64,000 bases of DNA from Enterobacter sp. ENT03 (GCF_019218745.1 NZ_JAHUXA010000002.1:248001-312000), one strand, 5' to 3'; shown: positions 33,066-41,241, counted from the stretch's first letter. Notes: a model not told the origin generated them from the sequence alone. Numbers and translations are program-made.

Positions 33066-34312
33066 GCGACCTTACTTCAGACGACGCCATGCTTAACCAA
33101 TATTGCCAGGCGCTGGCAGAACTCCGCAGCCGTCCGGCACATGAGCTTAAAGAAATTGGTGATCAGTGGCGTACACCCGAAAACATTTTCTGGGGTATTA
33201 ACGTGATGTTCGGCCCGCTGGTGCTGGATCTGTTCACCGATGGCGAGAACAGCAAATGCGAAGCGTATTACACCGCAGAAGATAACGCGTTGACGCAGGA
33301 CTGGTCCGCTCGCCTGAATGAACTCCATGGCGCGGCCTATGGCAACCCACCGTACAGTCGTGCATCTCAGCATGACGGCGAATACATCACCGGGATGCGG
33401 TACATCATGCAGCACGCCAGCGCGATGCGCGATAAAGGCGGGCGGTATGTATTTCTCATCAAGGCAGCCACCAGCGAAGTGTGGTGGCCGGAGGATGCCG
33501 ACCACATATCGTTTATCCGCGGGCGAATCGGTTTTGATCTGCCAAAGTGGTTTATTCCGAAAGATGAAAAACAGGTGCCGTCAGGAGCGTTCTTCGCCGG
33601 GGCGATCGCTGTATTCGACAAAAACTGGCGTGGCCCGGCGATCAGCTACATCGACCGTAAGGATCTGGAAGCGCGCGGTGATGCATTTATCGCGCAAATT
33701 CACCGCGAAGCGCTGCGCCTGTTACCCCAGATGCAGCAACAAAATATTCCGGAAGTGATTCCTGTCGCAGGCGATGAGGCTGTCGAATGCGCAGAAGCGC
33801 TGGATCTGGCCGAAGAAGTTGCGCTGCCAAGACCTGCCACCAGTTCCGAAGACATCCTGCCACTGAACCAGGTTGATATTCTTGCGAAGAGCGGTATCCA
33901 GGCATGGGCCTGTGTCCGGGCGGTTTTTGGCGACAAGGAAGAGTACACCTTCAAGGAGTCAAAGTTTGCTCACGTATGGGCCTCCGACAATGTTTCCCAG
34001 CCGACTGTTGTAATGGTAAGTGCAGGTGACATTGCTGTGGCGGAAGTCCTGATCGCTGAGAAAAGTTTGCATCTGGCTGTCAGCGAATGGCTGGATCTTA
34101 ATTTCTCCGAGAATGACCAGCGAAAAGCCGATATGCAGGAACGGTTAAATATCGCAGGTATGGAAGCGATGAACGAATATGGCATGGCGATCCCGATATT
34201 TATGGATGTCATCAAAGAAATGGATCCCGCGGCGCGCTGCAACATTCGCAATATTCGGGTCGCACTGAAGGATTTCAGCAGCAAAGCCTCCCTGAAGGAG
34301 GATGCAGCGTGA
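33062..34312 (+). CDS. Phage N6-adenine DNA methyltransferase (Dam-like)
   Basis: 416 residues. The N-terminal 210 form the phage adenine-methyltransferase domain: QWRTPENIFWGINVMFGPLVLDLFTDGENSKC with the SAM-site acid, and the catalytic NPPYS motif (residue about 95, the D/N-PPY of adenine methylases). The C-terminal 150 (from ILPLNQVDILAKSG) are an extra region of unknown role. Starts in ATGA overlap with the replication gene. It may protect phage DNA from restriction or mark it for packaging or mismatch repair. Confidence 0.87.
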   Translation: MSDLTSDDAMLNQYCQALAELRSRPAHELKEIGDQWRTPENIFWGINVMFGPLVLDLFTDGENSKCEAYYTAEDNALTQDWSARLNELHGAAYGNPPYSRASQHDGEYITGMRYIMQHASAMRDKGGRYVFLIKAATSEVWWPEDADHISFIRGRIGFDLPKWFIPKDEKQVPSGAFFAGAIAVFDKNWRGPAISYIDRKDLEARGDAFIAQIHREALRLLPQMQQQNIPEVIPVAGDEAVECAEALDLAEEVALPRPATSSEDILPLNQVDILAKSGIQAWACVRAVFGDKEEYTFKESKFAHVWASDNVSQPTVVMVSAGDIAVAEVLIAEKSLHLAVSEWLDLNFSENDQRKADMQERLNIAGMEAMNEYGMAIPIFMDVIKEMDPAARCNIRNIRVALKDFSSKASLKEDAA

Positions 34313-34629
34313 AAAACCTGACCGCCCGCCAGCAGGAAGTTTTATCCCTGATCATGGCTTTCCAGAAAGAGCACGGTATCCCACCAACGCAAAAAGAAGT
34401 TGCCGGCCTGATGGGCGCGGCGTCTCCGAACGCGGCGAGCGAACTGCTACGTGCGCTTCAGCGCAAAGGTGCAATCACCATGGTGCCGGGCGTCAGCCGG
34501 GGCATCTCGATTAACAGCCAGACCGCAGAGGATGAGGCTATATCACTGCTGCGCTCGCTGGTGGCTGGTGATCAGGATGCCCGGGAAGAAGCTATCGCCT
34601 TTCTCGAAATGCGCGGGGTGGTCGTATGA
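34309..34629 (+). CDS. Stand-alone LexA-like DNA-binding protein
   Basis: 106 residues. The first 65 are the LexA N-terminal winged helix (LTARQQEVLSLIMAFQKEHGIPPTQKEVAGLMGAASPNAASELLRALQRKGAITMVPGVSRGI). The peptidase half of LexA is absent and replaced by a short helical tail. It could bind SOS-like or phage operators without being RecA-cleavable. Overlaps the methyltransferase and rusA genes by four bases each. Confidence 0.85.
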   Translation: MKNLTARQQEVLSLIMAFQKEHGIPPTQKEVAGLMGAASPNAASELLRALQRKGAITMVPGVSRGISINSQTAEDEAISLLRSLVAGDQDAREEAIAFLEMRGVVV

Positions 34630-35018
34630 AACTGACGCTGCCATTCCCGCCGAGTGTTAACACCTACTGGCGCGCCCCGAATAAGGGGCCGCTGGCCGGG
34701 CGCCATCTCATTAGCGCCGCCGGGCGCAAATATCAGAGCGATGCCTGCGCGGCGATCATTGAGCAGTTGCGCCGCTTACCTAAGCCGTCAGCGGAAGCCG
34801 CTGCGGTTGAAATCATGCTGTACCCGCCGGACGCCCGCCGCCGGGACATCGACAACTACAACAAAGCGCTGTTCGACGCGCTGACGCACGCTGGTGTATG
34901 GGAGGACGACAGCCAGGTAAAACGTATGCTGGTGGAATGGGGGCCAGTGATAAAGAAGGGAAGGGTAGAAATCACGATCAGCAAATTTGAAACCGTGGCG
35001 AGTGCAGTCGCCGAATAA
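34626..35018 (+). CDS. rusA: RusA Holliday-junction resolvase
   Basis: 130 residues (LPFPPSVNTYWRAP at the N-terminus). The catalytic acids lie in DARRRDIDNYNKALFDALTHAGVWEDDSQVKRM, the RusA signature in which Asp residues bind Mg2+. Length normal (about 120). It resolves recombination intermediates so that phage DNA can be packaged. Confidence 0.95.
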   Translation: MKLTLPFPPSVNTYWRAPNKGPLAGRHLISAAGRKYQSDACAAIIEQLRRLPKPSAEAAAVEIMLYPPDARRRDIDNYNKALFDALTHAGVWEDDSQVKRMLVEWGPVIKKGRVEITISKFETVASAVAE

Positions 35019-35030
35019 GTGGAGAAGAGC

Positions 35031-35720
35031 ATGAGCGAGTTAATCAACGTAACCAGCGCGCTGGCGATGTCCAGCCGTGAAATTGCCGATCTGGTGGAGT
35101 CCCGCCACGACGATGTGAAGCGCTCAATCGAACGCCTGGCTGAGCGGAGCATTATTCAACTTCCGCCACTGGCGGATGTTAAAAATCACCTCAATCAGAC
35201 GGTATCTGTTTATCTGGTGAACAAGCGTGACAGCTATGTCGTTGTGGCGCAGCTGTCGCCAGAATTTACCGCCCGGCTGGTTGACCGCTGGCAGGAGCTC
35301 GAACAGACGCAGCAAATCCATGTGCCACAATCTCTGCCTGATGCGCTTCGCCTCGCTGCGGATCTGGCAGAGCAAAAGCAGAAGCTGACGGCAGAGCTGG
35401 CCGCCGCGGCGCCGAAGGTGGAGTTCGTCGACCGGTACTGTACCGCACGCGGATCCATGTCGTTTCGTCAGGTGGCCAAACTGCTTGGCGCCAAAGAGCC
35501 AGAGTTCCGCCTGTTCCTGATCGATAACAACATCATGTACCGGCTGCCGGGCACGCTGACACCTCATCATCAGCATATCGATCTCGGTCGGTTCGAAGTT
35601 AAGACAGGTACTTCAGCAACCACCAACCACGCATTCAGCCAGGCGCGCTTTACGGCAAAAGGCATCAAATGGATCGGCGGCCTGTGGGCTGAACATCTGG
35701 CAAAGGGAAAAGCGGCATGA
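35031..35720 (+). CDS. Phage antirepressor / Rha-KilAC family regulator
   Basis: 229 residues from the ATG with GGAG seven bases upstream; a GTG 12 bp earlier is possible. The N-terminal half is Rha-like (MSSREIADLVESRHDDVKRSIERL...YLVNKRDSYVVVAQLSPEFTARLVDRWQELE), and the C-terminal half is a KilAC domain (SMSFRQVAKLLGAKEPEFRLFLIDNNIMYRLPGTLTPHHQHIDLGRFEVK). Such proteins interfere with repressors or host regulators during induction. Overlaps the next gene by ATGA. Confidence 0.85.
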   Translation: MSELINVTSALAMSSREIADLVESRHDDVKRSIERLAERSIIQLPPLADVKNHLNQTVSVYLVNKRDSYVVVAQLSPEFTARLVDRWQELEQTQQIHVPQSLPDALRLAADLAEQKQKLTAELAAAAPKVEFVDRYCTARGSMSFRQVAKLLGAKEPEFRLFLIDNNIMYRLPGTLTPHHQHIDLGRFEVKTGTSATTNHAFSQARFTAKGIKWIGGLWAEHLAKGKAA

Positions 35721-36706
35721 GGGCACTGCTCAAACCGGTTGTTGTCCGGGAGCTGGGTGTGGTGATGTTCCGTCCCGGAGCTGATTTGCTGGCGCACTTC
35801 AGCCGCGGGCGCATGTTGCTGGAGAACGAACCGGAACGTCTGGCCGGGTTACCGTCCGGGCAAATCCCGCCCGCCGCGCAGCCGCTGGCAGAAGATCCGA
35901 TGCTGGTACCTGTGTTTGAAAACGAGAAGGTGATCGCGCGCGCCGGCGGCATGTCTGGGCTGGAAAACTGGCTGATGCGCGGCGGTGAATGTCAGTATCC
36001 GCACGGCACCTATCACATGGAAAACGTGACGGCATTTCATCATGCGCCCGGCGTGATCCGCGTCTGCTGGCACTGCGATAACACACTGCGCGGCCAGTTC
36101 ACTGAGCGCCTGGCGGGCATCGCCCGGACGAACCTGGCGCAGTGGATCATTGAGTTCGTGCGGATGGCGCTGGGCTTTGATGATACCCACCAACTGACGA
36201 TCCCGGAGTTGTGCTGGTGGCTGGTGCGTAACGATCTGGCTGACGTTATTCCCGAAGAGCTGGCGCGCCATGCGTTACGCCTGCCGGTGGCAACCATTCC
36301 GTCGGTGTATCGCGAAAGCGAGCTGGTACCGGCACCGGCGGCCACTAGCATCATTGAGGAAAAAGCGAAGCAGGTGCTGGCACTACGCATCGATCCGGAA
36401 TCGCCGGAGTCCTTTATGCGACGCCCGAAGCGTAAGCGCTGGGAGAATGTGAAATACACCAGATGGGTAAAGACGCAGCCATGCGCCTGCTGTAGCAGTC
36501 CTGCTGACGATCCGCATCACGTCATTGGCTACGGTCAGGGCGGCATGGGAACCAAAGCGCATGACCTGTTCGTGATACCGCTGTGCAGAGCGCATCACGA
36601 CGAGTTGCACGCTGACATGAAGGCGTTTGAAGAAAAATATGGCACGCAGCCCGAGCTGCTGCTGAAAACATTAGACCGCGCGCTGGCGATCGGCGTACTG
36701 GCGTAA
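35717..36706 (+). CDS. DUF968 family protein with HNH-like zinc region
   Basis: 329 residues. The C-terminal part has CACCSSPADDPHHVIGYGQGGMGTKAHDLFVIPLCRAHHDELH, i.e. a Cys-x2-Cys and a His-rich core like an HNH/beta-beta-alpha metal finger; this is the DUF968 signature (E. coli YdfU group). The N-terminal half (WWLVRNDLADVIPEELARHALRLP) is family-typical. Positioned before the Q gene as in many lambdoid phages. Probably a nuclease or DNA-binding protein in late recombination; exact role unknown. Confidence 0.85.
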   Translation: MRALLKPVVVRELGVVMFRPGADLLAHFSRGRMLLENEPERLAGLPSGQIPPAAQPLAEDPMLVPVFENEKVIARAGGMSGLENWLMRGGECQYPHGTYHMENVTAFHHAPGVIRVCWHCDNTLRGQFTERLAGIARTNLAQWIIEFVRMALGFDDTHQLTIPELCWWLVRNDLADVIPEELARHALRLPVATIPSVYRESELVPAPAATSIIEEKAKQVLALRIDPESPESFMRRPKRKRWENVKYTRWVKTQPCACCSSPADDPHHVIGYGQGGMGTKAHDLFVIPLCRAHHDELHADMKAFEEKYGTQPELLLKTLDRALAIGVLA

Positions 36707-36723
36707 ACGGAGTGGAGACCGCT

Positions 36724-37482
36724 ATGAACCTCGAATCATTACCTAAATTTTATTCCCCGAAATCACCGAAGCTGAACGATGAGACGCCAGCCACCGGCGG
36801 GGATGCGCTGACAATCACCGATGTGATGGCCGCCCAGGGCTTTGTTCAGGCTCAGGCTTCACTCGGATTTAATCTCTTCTTAGCCAAAATGGGGATTCAG
36901 GATCCGCAGCCTGCTATAGAAGGTCTGTTTAATTACGCGCTGGCGTTGAGAAACCCTGTGCTGAATAAGCTTAGCGAGAAAGCGCGGCATGAGATCGTCG
37001 GCTGCCTGGTCCGGTTCGCGTACGCTGATTATTCCCGATCTGCTGCCAGTAAAGCTATGTGCGAACACTGTAGCGGAAATGGTGTTCGTCGCTCAATTCA
37101 GGACGTCGTGAAGCACCCCGGTGTGAGAGGCGTCGAAGCGAGGGTAAAACAAGAAGTGGTAGAGGAACTGTGCGAACACTGCAACGGGAAAGGAGAGGTC
37201 AGCACTGCCTGCCGGGGCTGTAAAGGTAAAGGCACCGTGCTCGATGAGAAGCGCACAAGACTTCATGGCGTGCCAGTGCAGAAGATCTGCGGTCGCTGTA
37301 ATGGTCACCGCTTCAGTCGTGTTCCCACCAGCCTGGCCCGTGCGGTTGTGGAACGACTGGTACCGGATCTGACAAAGCATCAGTGGTACACCGGTTATGC
37401 TGAAGTCATCGATAAGCTGGTAACGAAGTGCTGGCAGGAAGAGGCTTATGCGGAGAAGCTTTTGCGCAAAGTCACAAGATAG
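36724..37482 (+). CDS. Q-like late antitermination protein
   Basis: 252 residues. The central zinc-binding region has four paired-cysteine knuckles (CEHCSGNG, CEHCNGKG, CRGCKGKG, CGRCNGHR) as in the phage 82/Rac class of Q antiterminators (PhageAntitermQ). The C-terminus is helical (LARAVVERLVPDLTKHQWYTGY). It should load on RNA polymerase at the late promoter just downstream and allow passage through the terminator at 37577. Start with GTGGAG upstream; a GTG at 36712 is less likely. Confidence 0.88.
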   Translation: MNLESLPKFYSPKSPKLNDETPATGGDALTITDVMAAQGFVQAQASLGFNLFLAKMGIQDPQPAIEGLFNYALALRNPVLNKLSEKARHEIVGCLVRFAYADYSRSAASKAMCEHCSGNGVRRSIQDVVKHPGVRGVEARVKQEVVEELCEHCNGKGEVSTACRGCKGKGTVLDEKRTRLHGVPVQKICGRCNGHRFSRVPTSLARAVVERLVPDLTKHQWYTGYAEVIDKLVTKCWQEEAYAEKLLRKVTR

Positions 37483-37514
37483 AATCATTATTTTGAATTT
37501 TAGCGACACAATGC

Positions 37515-37543
37515 TTGCAATGTTCGGAAAAGTTGGTTAAAGT
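37515..37543 (+). promoter_or_regulatory. Late promoter pR' with Q utilisation region
   Basis: TTGCAA (37515-37520), 17-bp spacer, TAAAGT (37538-37543), 32 bp after the Q stop and followed by a strong terminator about 30 bp later. This is the standard pR'-tR' arrangement at which Q acts. Confidence 0.72.
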
Positions 37544-37576
37544 TTTTCCAACGATGGGCGTTGTATATGCAGCGTT

Positions 37577-37603
37577 AAAAAACCCGCTTCCGGCGGGTTT
37601 TTT
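37577..37603 (+). terminator. Early late-operon terminator (tR'-like)
   Basis: AAAAAACCCGC-TTCCG-GCGGGTTTTTT: 11-bp stem with T6. It would stop the pR' transcript at a few tens of bases unless Q is present. Confidence 0.85.
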
Positions 37604-37696
37604 ATTGGCTGCAATGCAGGGAAGGGGTAAAATGCGTTCGTCACTCAACGGGTGATGCGCGCAGGATGTGCGGTTCGTCTCTATGAAGGTGAAACT

Positions 37697-37978
37697 ATGC
37701 ACAACTCAGAAACACTCCGTTATATTTTAGCTCGCCATAATTCCAATGATGGAATAAAAGCCGTTGTGCGAGAAATTCGCATCTCAGGATATAGCCGTGA
37801 TGGGATTAATTATTACCATGGACTTTTTTCTGATACTGGCGTAAGCATCGCAATGACTGAGTATTCCTATTTAAGGACGTATGACACAGCTGAAGATGCT
37901 GAGATTGGAAACCCACAGTGGGTCCATTGGCGGCAGCAGGAAGCGTTGGATTTAAAGCGAAACCCATTTGAAAACTAA
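37697..37978 (+). CDS. Hypothetical phage protein
   Basis: 93 residues, started at the ATG with GAAGGTG upstream; 45 bp of upstream frame are rejected. Contains SYLRTYDTAEDAEIGNPQWVHWRQQEALDLKRNPFEN. No recognised domain; acidic C-terminal half. First gene of the late region. Confidence 0.65.
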   Translation: MHNSETLRYILARHNSNDGIKAVVREIRISGYSRDGINYYHGLFSDTGVSIAMTEYSYLRTYDTAEDAEIGNPQWVHWRQQEALDLKRNPFEN

Positions 37979-38040
37979 AGTTGAATCATTCAAGCCCTGG
38001 CAATAGCCGGGGCTTTTGTGTTTCTGAAGGGGAAGATAAT

Positions 38041-38281
38041 GTGAAAGCCAAACGGATAGACCGCATCCGAAAGGAAATGTAGCAGTTATGAAGCATCGCC
38101 GCGTTCTGCTAATGCCCAGGCACTGCGTGAACTGGCAGACGTGGCTGGTACTGACGATGCGGTTAACGTTCTTTGTCTCTGCCTGGACATTGCCGATCAT
38201 GATGGAATCGGCGAAGAAGAAGAGGCGCAGTTGAAGAAAATTGCGCAGGCGCTTCAGTTGCCGTTGGATCAGTACCTGTGA
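38041..38281 (+). pseudogene. Broken small phage gene (nonsense plus frameshift)
   Basis: Starts GTG with AGGGGAAG upstream and reads MKAKRIDRIRKEM, then TAG (38080). In the +1 frame a good coding sequence follows: YEASPRSANAQALRELADVAGTDD... and on to EEEEAQLKKIAQALQLPLDQYL, ending TGA at 38279. Changing TAG to GAG and removing one T of the TT at 38086-38087 would join both into one protein of about 79 residues. So the gene carries two lesions, or is expressed by an unusual route. Its stop overlaps the next start (GTGA). Confidence 0.6.
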
Positions 38282-38433
38282 TCGGTAAGCTCCGCTGGGC
38301 CGCCGCCGCGGTACTGCTGTTCTTGGTGGTGGCGATCGATTTCACGGGAAAAATGATGTCGATCCTGGCAAACGGCATGCTGGTGGCCGGAGTTATCGTA
38401 TTACTCTGGCCGCTTGTAAGAGCCAGCAAATAA
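38278..38433 (+). CDS. Small two-helix membrane protein
   Basis: 51 residues from GTG, coupled to the stop of the previous frame as GTGA. Two hydrophobic segments (WAAAAVLLFLVVAI and ILANGMLVAGVIVLLWPLV) separated by DFTGKMMS: a membrane hairpin. It may be a holin-like or accessory membrane peptide. A terminator follows at once. Confidence 0.6.
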   Translation: MIGKLRWAAAAVLLFLVVAIDFTGKMMSILANGMLVAGVIVLLWPLVRASK

Positions 38434-38442
38434 CACTGTGCA

Positions 38443-38464
38443 AAAGGCATCTTCAGGTGCCTTT
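38443..38464 (+). terminator. Terminator after the small membrane gene
   Basis: AAAGGCATC-TTCA-GGTGCCTTT: 9-bp stem with one G-U. Confidence 0.65.
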
Positions 38465-38622
38465 GACAGAGTGTGATACATGTCAGCTAAATGAAAAATG
38501 AATGTTCAGTTACAGGGGCTAATTTCCCGTACTGGCTATCTTTAAAGAGAATAAAAGAGTGCTCCTGGAAGTAATATTCGGGTGAGCGCGACAAACACAG
38601 TAATGGCCATACTCTCACCTAT

Positions 38623-38652
38623 GACCAGCGCCCCAATCGCTGGTCTTTTTTT
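38623..38652 (+). terminator. Strong terminator before the tRNA gene
   Basis: GACCAGCG-CCCCAAT-CGCTGGTC followed by T7: a perfect 8-bp stem directly upstream of the tRNA. Confidence 0.85.
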
Positions 38653-38654
38653 AT

Positions 38655-38731
38655 CCGCCATTAGCTCAACTGGAAAGAGCACGGAGCTTCTACCTCTGCG
38701 GTTCGGGGTTCGAGTCCTCGATGGCGGACCA
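38655..38731 (+). tRNA. Phage tRNA-Arg (anticodon UCU)
   Basis: A full cloverleaf of 77 nt: acceptor CCGCCAT/ATGGCGG (7 bp), D stem GCTC/GAGC, anticodon stem CGGAG/CTCTG (one G-U) with loop CTTCTAC, giving anticodon TCT, T stem CGGGG/CCTCG with loop TTCGAGT, discriminator A and encoded CCA. It reads AGA (and AGG), codons rare in enteric hosts but commoner in phage genes. Confidence 0.93.
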
Positions 38732-38947
38732 TTGACTGAACGGATGTATTGGAATTAACGTATTGATGTGGTGAATCCCCCTGTGCGGTGGGGCGATCCA
38801 GCATCTGCACATATGCATCGCGGGTTCTGTGTGCTGGCGCAGGCTCACCGGGAGGCACCCGGCACCACAGTTTATCCAATAAGGCTTCACCGTTCTGAGG
38901 CTTTTAAGCTGCTTTAATCTCTGTCTCAATCAAACGGAACTTCAACT

Positions 38948-39136
38948 ATGAGAGAAGGATTTTACTGGGTAAGCCATAACGGTACTGTGCAGGTGGCTTA
39001 CTACACCGATGAGCCGGTTGATGACATCGTCACCGGTACTATAGTTTCAGGCATATGGCACATGACTCGTGGTGACGACTTGTGCAACAACGGTGAAGTC
39101 GAGGTCCTAAAAGGCCCACTTGAGCCGCCACTCTAA
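38948..39136 (+). CDS. Small phage protein
   Basis: 62 residues (MREGFYWVSHNGTVQVAYYTDEPVDDIVTGT..), beta-rich, with GGAAC upstream and a terminator 16 bp after the stop. Such short FYWV-type proteins are common between Q and the lysis genes of lambdoid phages. Function unknown. Confidence 0.7.
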   Translation: MREGFYWVSHNGTVQVAYYTDEPVDDIVTGTIVSGIWHMTRGDDLCNNGEVEVLKGPLEPPL

Positions 39137-39152
39137 ATTCTACGTCTTTTCG

Positions 39153-39178
39153 AGGCTCCCTTACGGGGGCCTTTTTTA
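39153..39178 (+). terminator. Terminator before the lysis cassette
   Basis: AGGCTCCC-TTAC-GGGGGCCT with one G-U, followed by a T-run. Confidence 0.8.
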
Positions 39179-39223
39179 TTTCCCCTCATCTGAGAGGATC
39201 AACAGCAATGACGAGGGGGCTAA

Positions 39224-39604
39224 ATGTCCGAACCTTTATCCGGTTCTGTTGCAGCTGCGAGCGCTTTAACCGGAGCCAGCATTTATGGGCTGCTGACTGG
39301 CACTGATTATGGTGTCGTGTTCGGAGCGTTCGCTGGTGCCGTTTTCTATGTGGCCACTGCAGCAGACCTGACGATTTTCCGCCGATCTGCATACTTCATC
39401 GTTTCCTATTTTGCCGGGGTATACGGTTCAGGGCTGGTGGGCTCCTGGCTTGCCAGCATGACCAGTTACAACGACAAGCCGCTTGATGCGCTGGGCGCGG
39501 TGCTCCTGTCCGCCGTTGCTATCAAGACACTCACGTTTTTCAGTGAGCAGGACCCGCTGACGTTATTGCAAAGGTGGAGAGGAGGAACCAATGGTAATAA
39601 GTGA
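39224..39604 (+). CDS. Putative phage holin (lysis protein 1)
   Basis: 126 residues with three or so hydrophobic segments (about 8-25, 30-50, 60-80, 92-105) and a basic C-terminus ([12 protein letters not shown]). Size, hydrophobicity and position directly before a second membrane protein and an endolysin suggest a holin that opens the inner membrane. It overlaps the next gene by 14 bp. Confidence 0.75.
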   Translation: MSEPLSGSVAAASALTGASIYGLLTGTDYGVVFGAFAGAVFYVATAADLTIFRRSAYFIVSYFAGVYGSGLVGSWLASMTSYNDKPLDALGAVLLSAVAIKTLTFFSEQDPLTLLQRWRGGTNGNK

Positions 39605-39875
39605 TCCTCTGGTGCTGACCAACGTAATGACATGCACCGCGATTGTTCTGCGCCTGATGATGTTTCGTAAGCCGGGCGGGAAACATAACTGGTGGGCGTC
39701 CTGGCTGGCGTACCTGATCATACTCGCGTATGCCTCGGTGCCGTTCCGCTTTCTGTTCGATTTCTATTTCCACGCCCACTGGGCAACCGTCACCATCAAC
39801 TTAATCATCTGCGCCGCCGTGTTCAGGGCACGGGGTAATGTGGCGCGGCTGTTCTACGTTCTGAGGCCAGAATGA
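39591..39875 (+). CDS. Second holin-like membrane protein
   Basis: 94 residues with three hydrophobic segments ([47 protein letters not shown]) and a basic tail. This matches the phage holin family of three-helix proteins found before GH19 endolysins. With the preceding gene it forms a holin pair (holin/antiholin is possible). Overlaps the endolysin start by four bases. Confidence 0.8.
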   Translation: MVISDPLVLTNVMTCTAIVLRLMMFRKPGGKHNWWASWLAYLIILAYASVPFRFLFDFYFHAHWATVTINLIICAAVFRARGNVARLFYVLRPE

Positions 39876-40498
39876 ACCAGACACAATTTCAACGGGCGGC
39901 TAATCTCAGCGCCGGGTTAGCCGCGCGCTGGTTTCCGCACATCGATGCGGCGATGCGTGAATTCGGTATTACCGAACCCGTACAACAGGCCATGTTCATT
40001 GCGCAGGTCGGCCACGAATCAACAGGCTTTACCGCGCTTGTGGAAAGCTTCAATTACAGCGTGGCAGGGCTGGCCGGCTTCATTCGTGCCGGGCGTATCA
40101 CCCAGGATCAGGCGAATATGCTCGGCCGCCGCGCTGGTGAACCTTCCCTGCCACTGGAGCGACAGCGGGCGATCGCCAACCTGGTATACAGCAAACGCCT
40201 CGGCAACAAAGGTCCGCAGGATGGCTGGAAGTATCGAGGTCGAGGTCTGATTCAGATCACCGGGCTTGAGAATTACCGCAGCTGTGGTACCGCGCTGAAA
40301 CTTGACCTGGTCACCACGCCTGAACTGCTGGCGGAAGACCTCCACGCAGCCCGATCAGCAGCATGGTTCTTTGCCACCAGCGGTTGCATGCGCTATCCGG
40401 GGGACGTGGTGCGGGTGACGCAGATCATAAACGGCGGGCAGAACGGCATTGAAGACCGCTCAAAGCGTTATGAGGTAGCGCGGCGGGCACTGACATGA
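39872..40498 (+). CDS. Endolysin, glycoside hydrolase family 19 (chitinase-like)
   Basis: 208 residues. Catalytic Glu in [14 protein letters not shown] (residue about 50); GH19 substrate region [21 protein letters not shown] near residue 125; C-terminal [25 protein letters not shown]. No signal peptide, so export depends on the holin. It degrades peptidoglycan glycan strands for lysis. Confidence 0.93.
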   Translation: MNQTQFQRAANLSAGLAARWFPHIDAAMREFGITEPVQQAMFIAQVGHESTGFTALVESFNYSVAGLAGFIRAGRITQDQANMLGRRAGEPSLPLERQRAIANLVYSKRLGNKGPQDGWKYRGRGLIQITGLENYRSCGTALKLDLVTTPELLAEDLHAARSAAWFFATSGCMRYPGDVVRVTQIINGGQNGIEDRSKRYEVARRALT

Positions 40499-40962
40499 GC
40501 CTCGCCTTCCTGAAGACATGGTGTAAACCGCTGGTTGTACTGGTGGTGATCATTCTGCCGCTGGTGGCTGCCTTACATTATTACGGCAAAGCAACTGGCG
40601 AACAGCGCCGCGCCGAAACCGCCGAACATAACCTCAAACTGGCCAACGACACCATTACCGACATGCAGAAGCGGCAGCGTGACGTGGCCGCGCTGGATGC
40701 CAAATACACCGGAGAGTTGGAAGATGCTAAAGCCACTATTGCTCAGCTTGAGCGGGATGTTGCTGCTGGGCGTAAGCGGCTGCAAGTCAACGCAAGATGT
40801 ACCGCGAACGGATCGCCCGGCACCGGCAGCATGGTCGATGCTTCCGGCCCCCGACTTACTGACGCCGCTGAGCGGGATTATTTCACCCTCAGAGAGCGAA
40901 TTGAAACAGTAACGAAGCAGGTTGGTTATTTGCAGGAATACATCACCAGGCAATGCCAGTAA
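40495..40962 (+). CDS. Rz: Rz-like inner-membrane spanin
   Basis: 155 residues: one N-terminal TM ([19 protein letters not shown]) then a long periplasmic coiled-coil part ([50 protein letters not shown]). It overlaps the endolysin stop by ATGA. It pairs with the Rz1 lipoprotein encoded inside it to fuse inner and outer membranes during lysis. Confidence 0.93.
   Translation: MSLAFLKTWCKPLVVLVVIILPLVAALHYYGKATGEQRRAETAEHNLKLANDTITDMQKRQRDVAALDAKYTGELEDAKATIAQLERDVAAGRKRLQVNARCTANGSPGTGSMVDASGPRLTDAAERDYFTLRERIETVTKQVGYLQEYITRQCQ
40724..40912 (+). CDS. Rz1: Rz1-like outer-membrane lipoprotein spanin (embedded)
   Basis: 62 residues in the +1 frame, wholly inside Rz. Started at [20 protein letters not shown], a lipoprotein signal with lipobox VSGC; 45 bp of upstream frame are rejected. 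The mature part is short and proline-rich ([23 protein letters not shown]), as in lambda Rz1. Embedded placement is typical. Confidence 0.92.
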   Translation: MLKPLLLSLSGMLLLGVSGCKSTQDVPRTDRPAPAAWSMLPAPDLLTPLSGIISPSESELKQ

Positions 40963-41241
40963 CTACTTAAAGTATTTATCCATGGGGTCGTAATGCTGGT
41001 ATTTTCTGTAAAAAAAGAGCCAATAGACAAATCCTATAGCAGCACCTAGCCCTGCCATCATGAGATAAAGATCCTCGCGATGGTTAAGCAAGTCAGAGAA
41101 GGAATATGAACCTTTCCATATATCAATAAGGCTACCGCCAATCACCACATCTAAAATCAGGGCCATCAGTGGCAGGGCAATAGCATGTGCCGCCATGAGG
41201 TAGAGCAGAGCTCCAAGTCTGTACTTGGTATTTATGTGCAT
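40963..41241 (-). CDS. Small inner-membrane protein, probable lysogen-expressed gene
   Basis: 92 residues with two or three hydrophobic segments (LGALLYLMAAHAIALPLMALILDVVIGG; LYLMMAGLGAAIGFVYWLFFY). A strong ribosome site (AAGGAGG) precedes the ATG. It is on the minus strand in the late region and its stop abuts the Rz stop, so it is not part of the late operon: a candidate moron active in the lysogen. Function unknown. Confidence 0.75.
   Translation of the reverse strand: MHINTKYRLGALLYLMAAHAIALPLMALILDVVIGGSLIDIWKGSYSFSDLLNHREDLYLMMAGLGAAIGFVYWLFFYRKYQHYDPMDKYFK

Noticed and set aside
38661-38929. Two minus-strand frames of 72 and 79 residues.
   Set aside because: Both run through the tRNA-Arg gene on the opposite strand, and their sequences (e.g. 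SNPEPQR) are tRNA read backwards.
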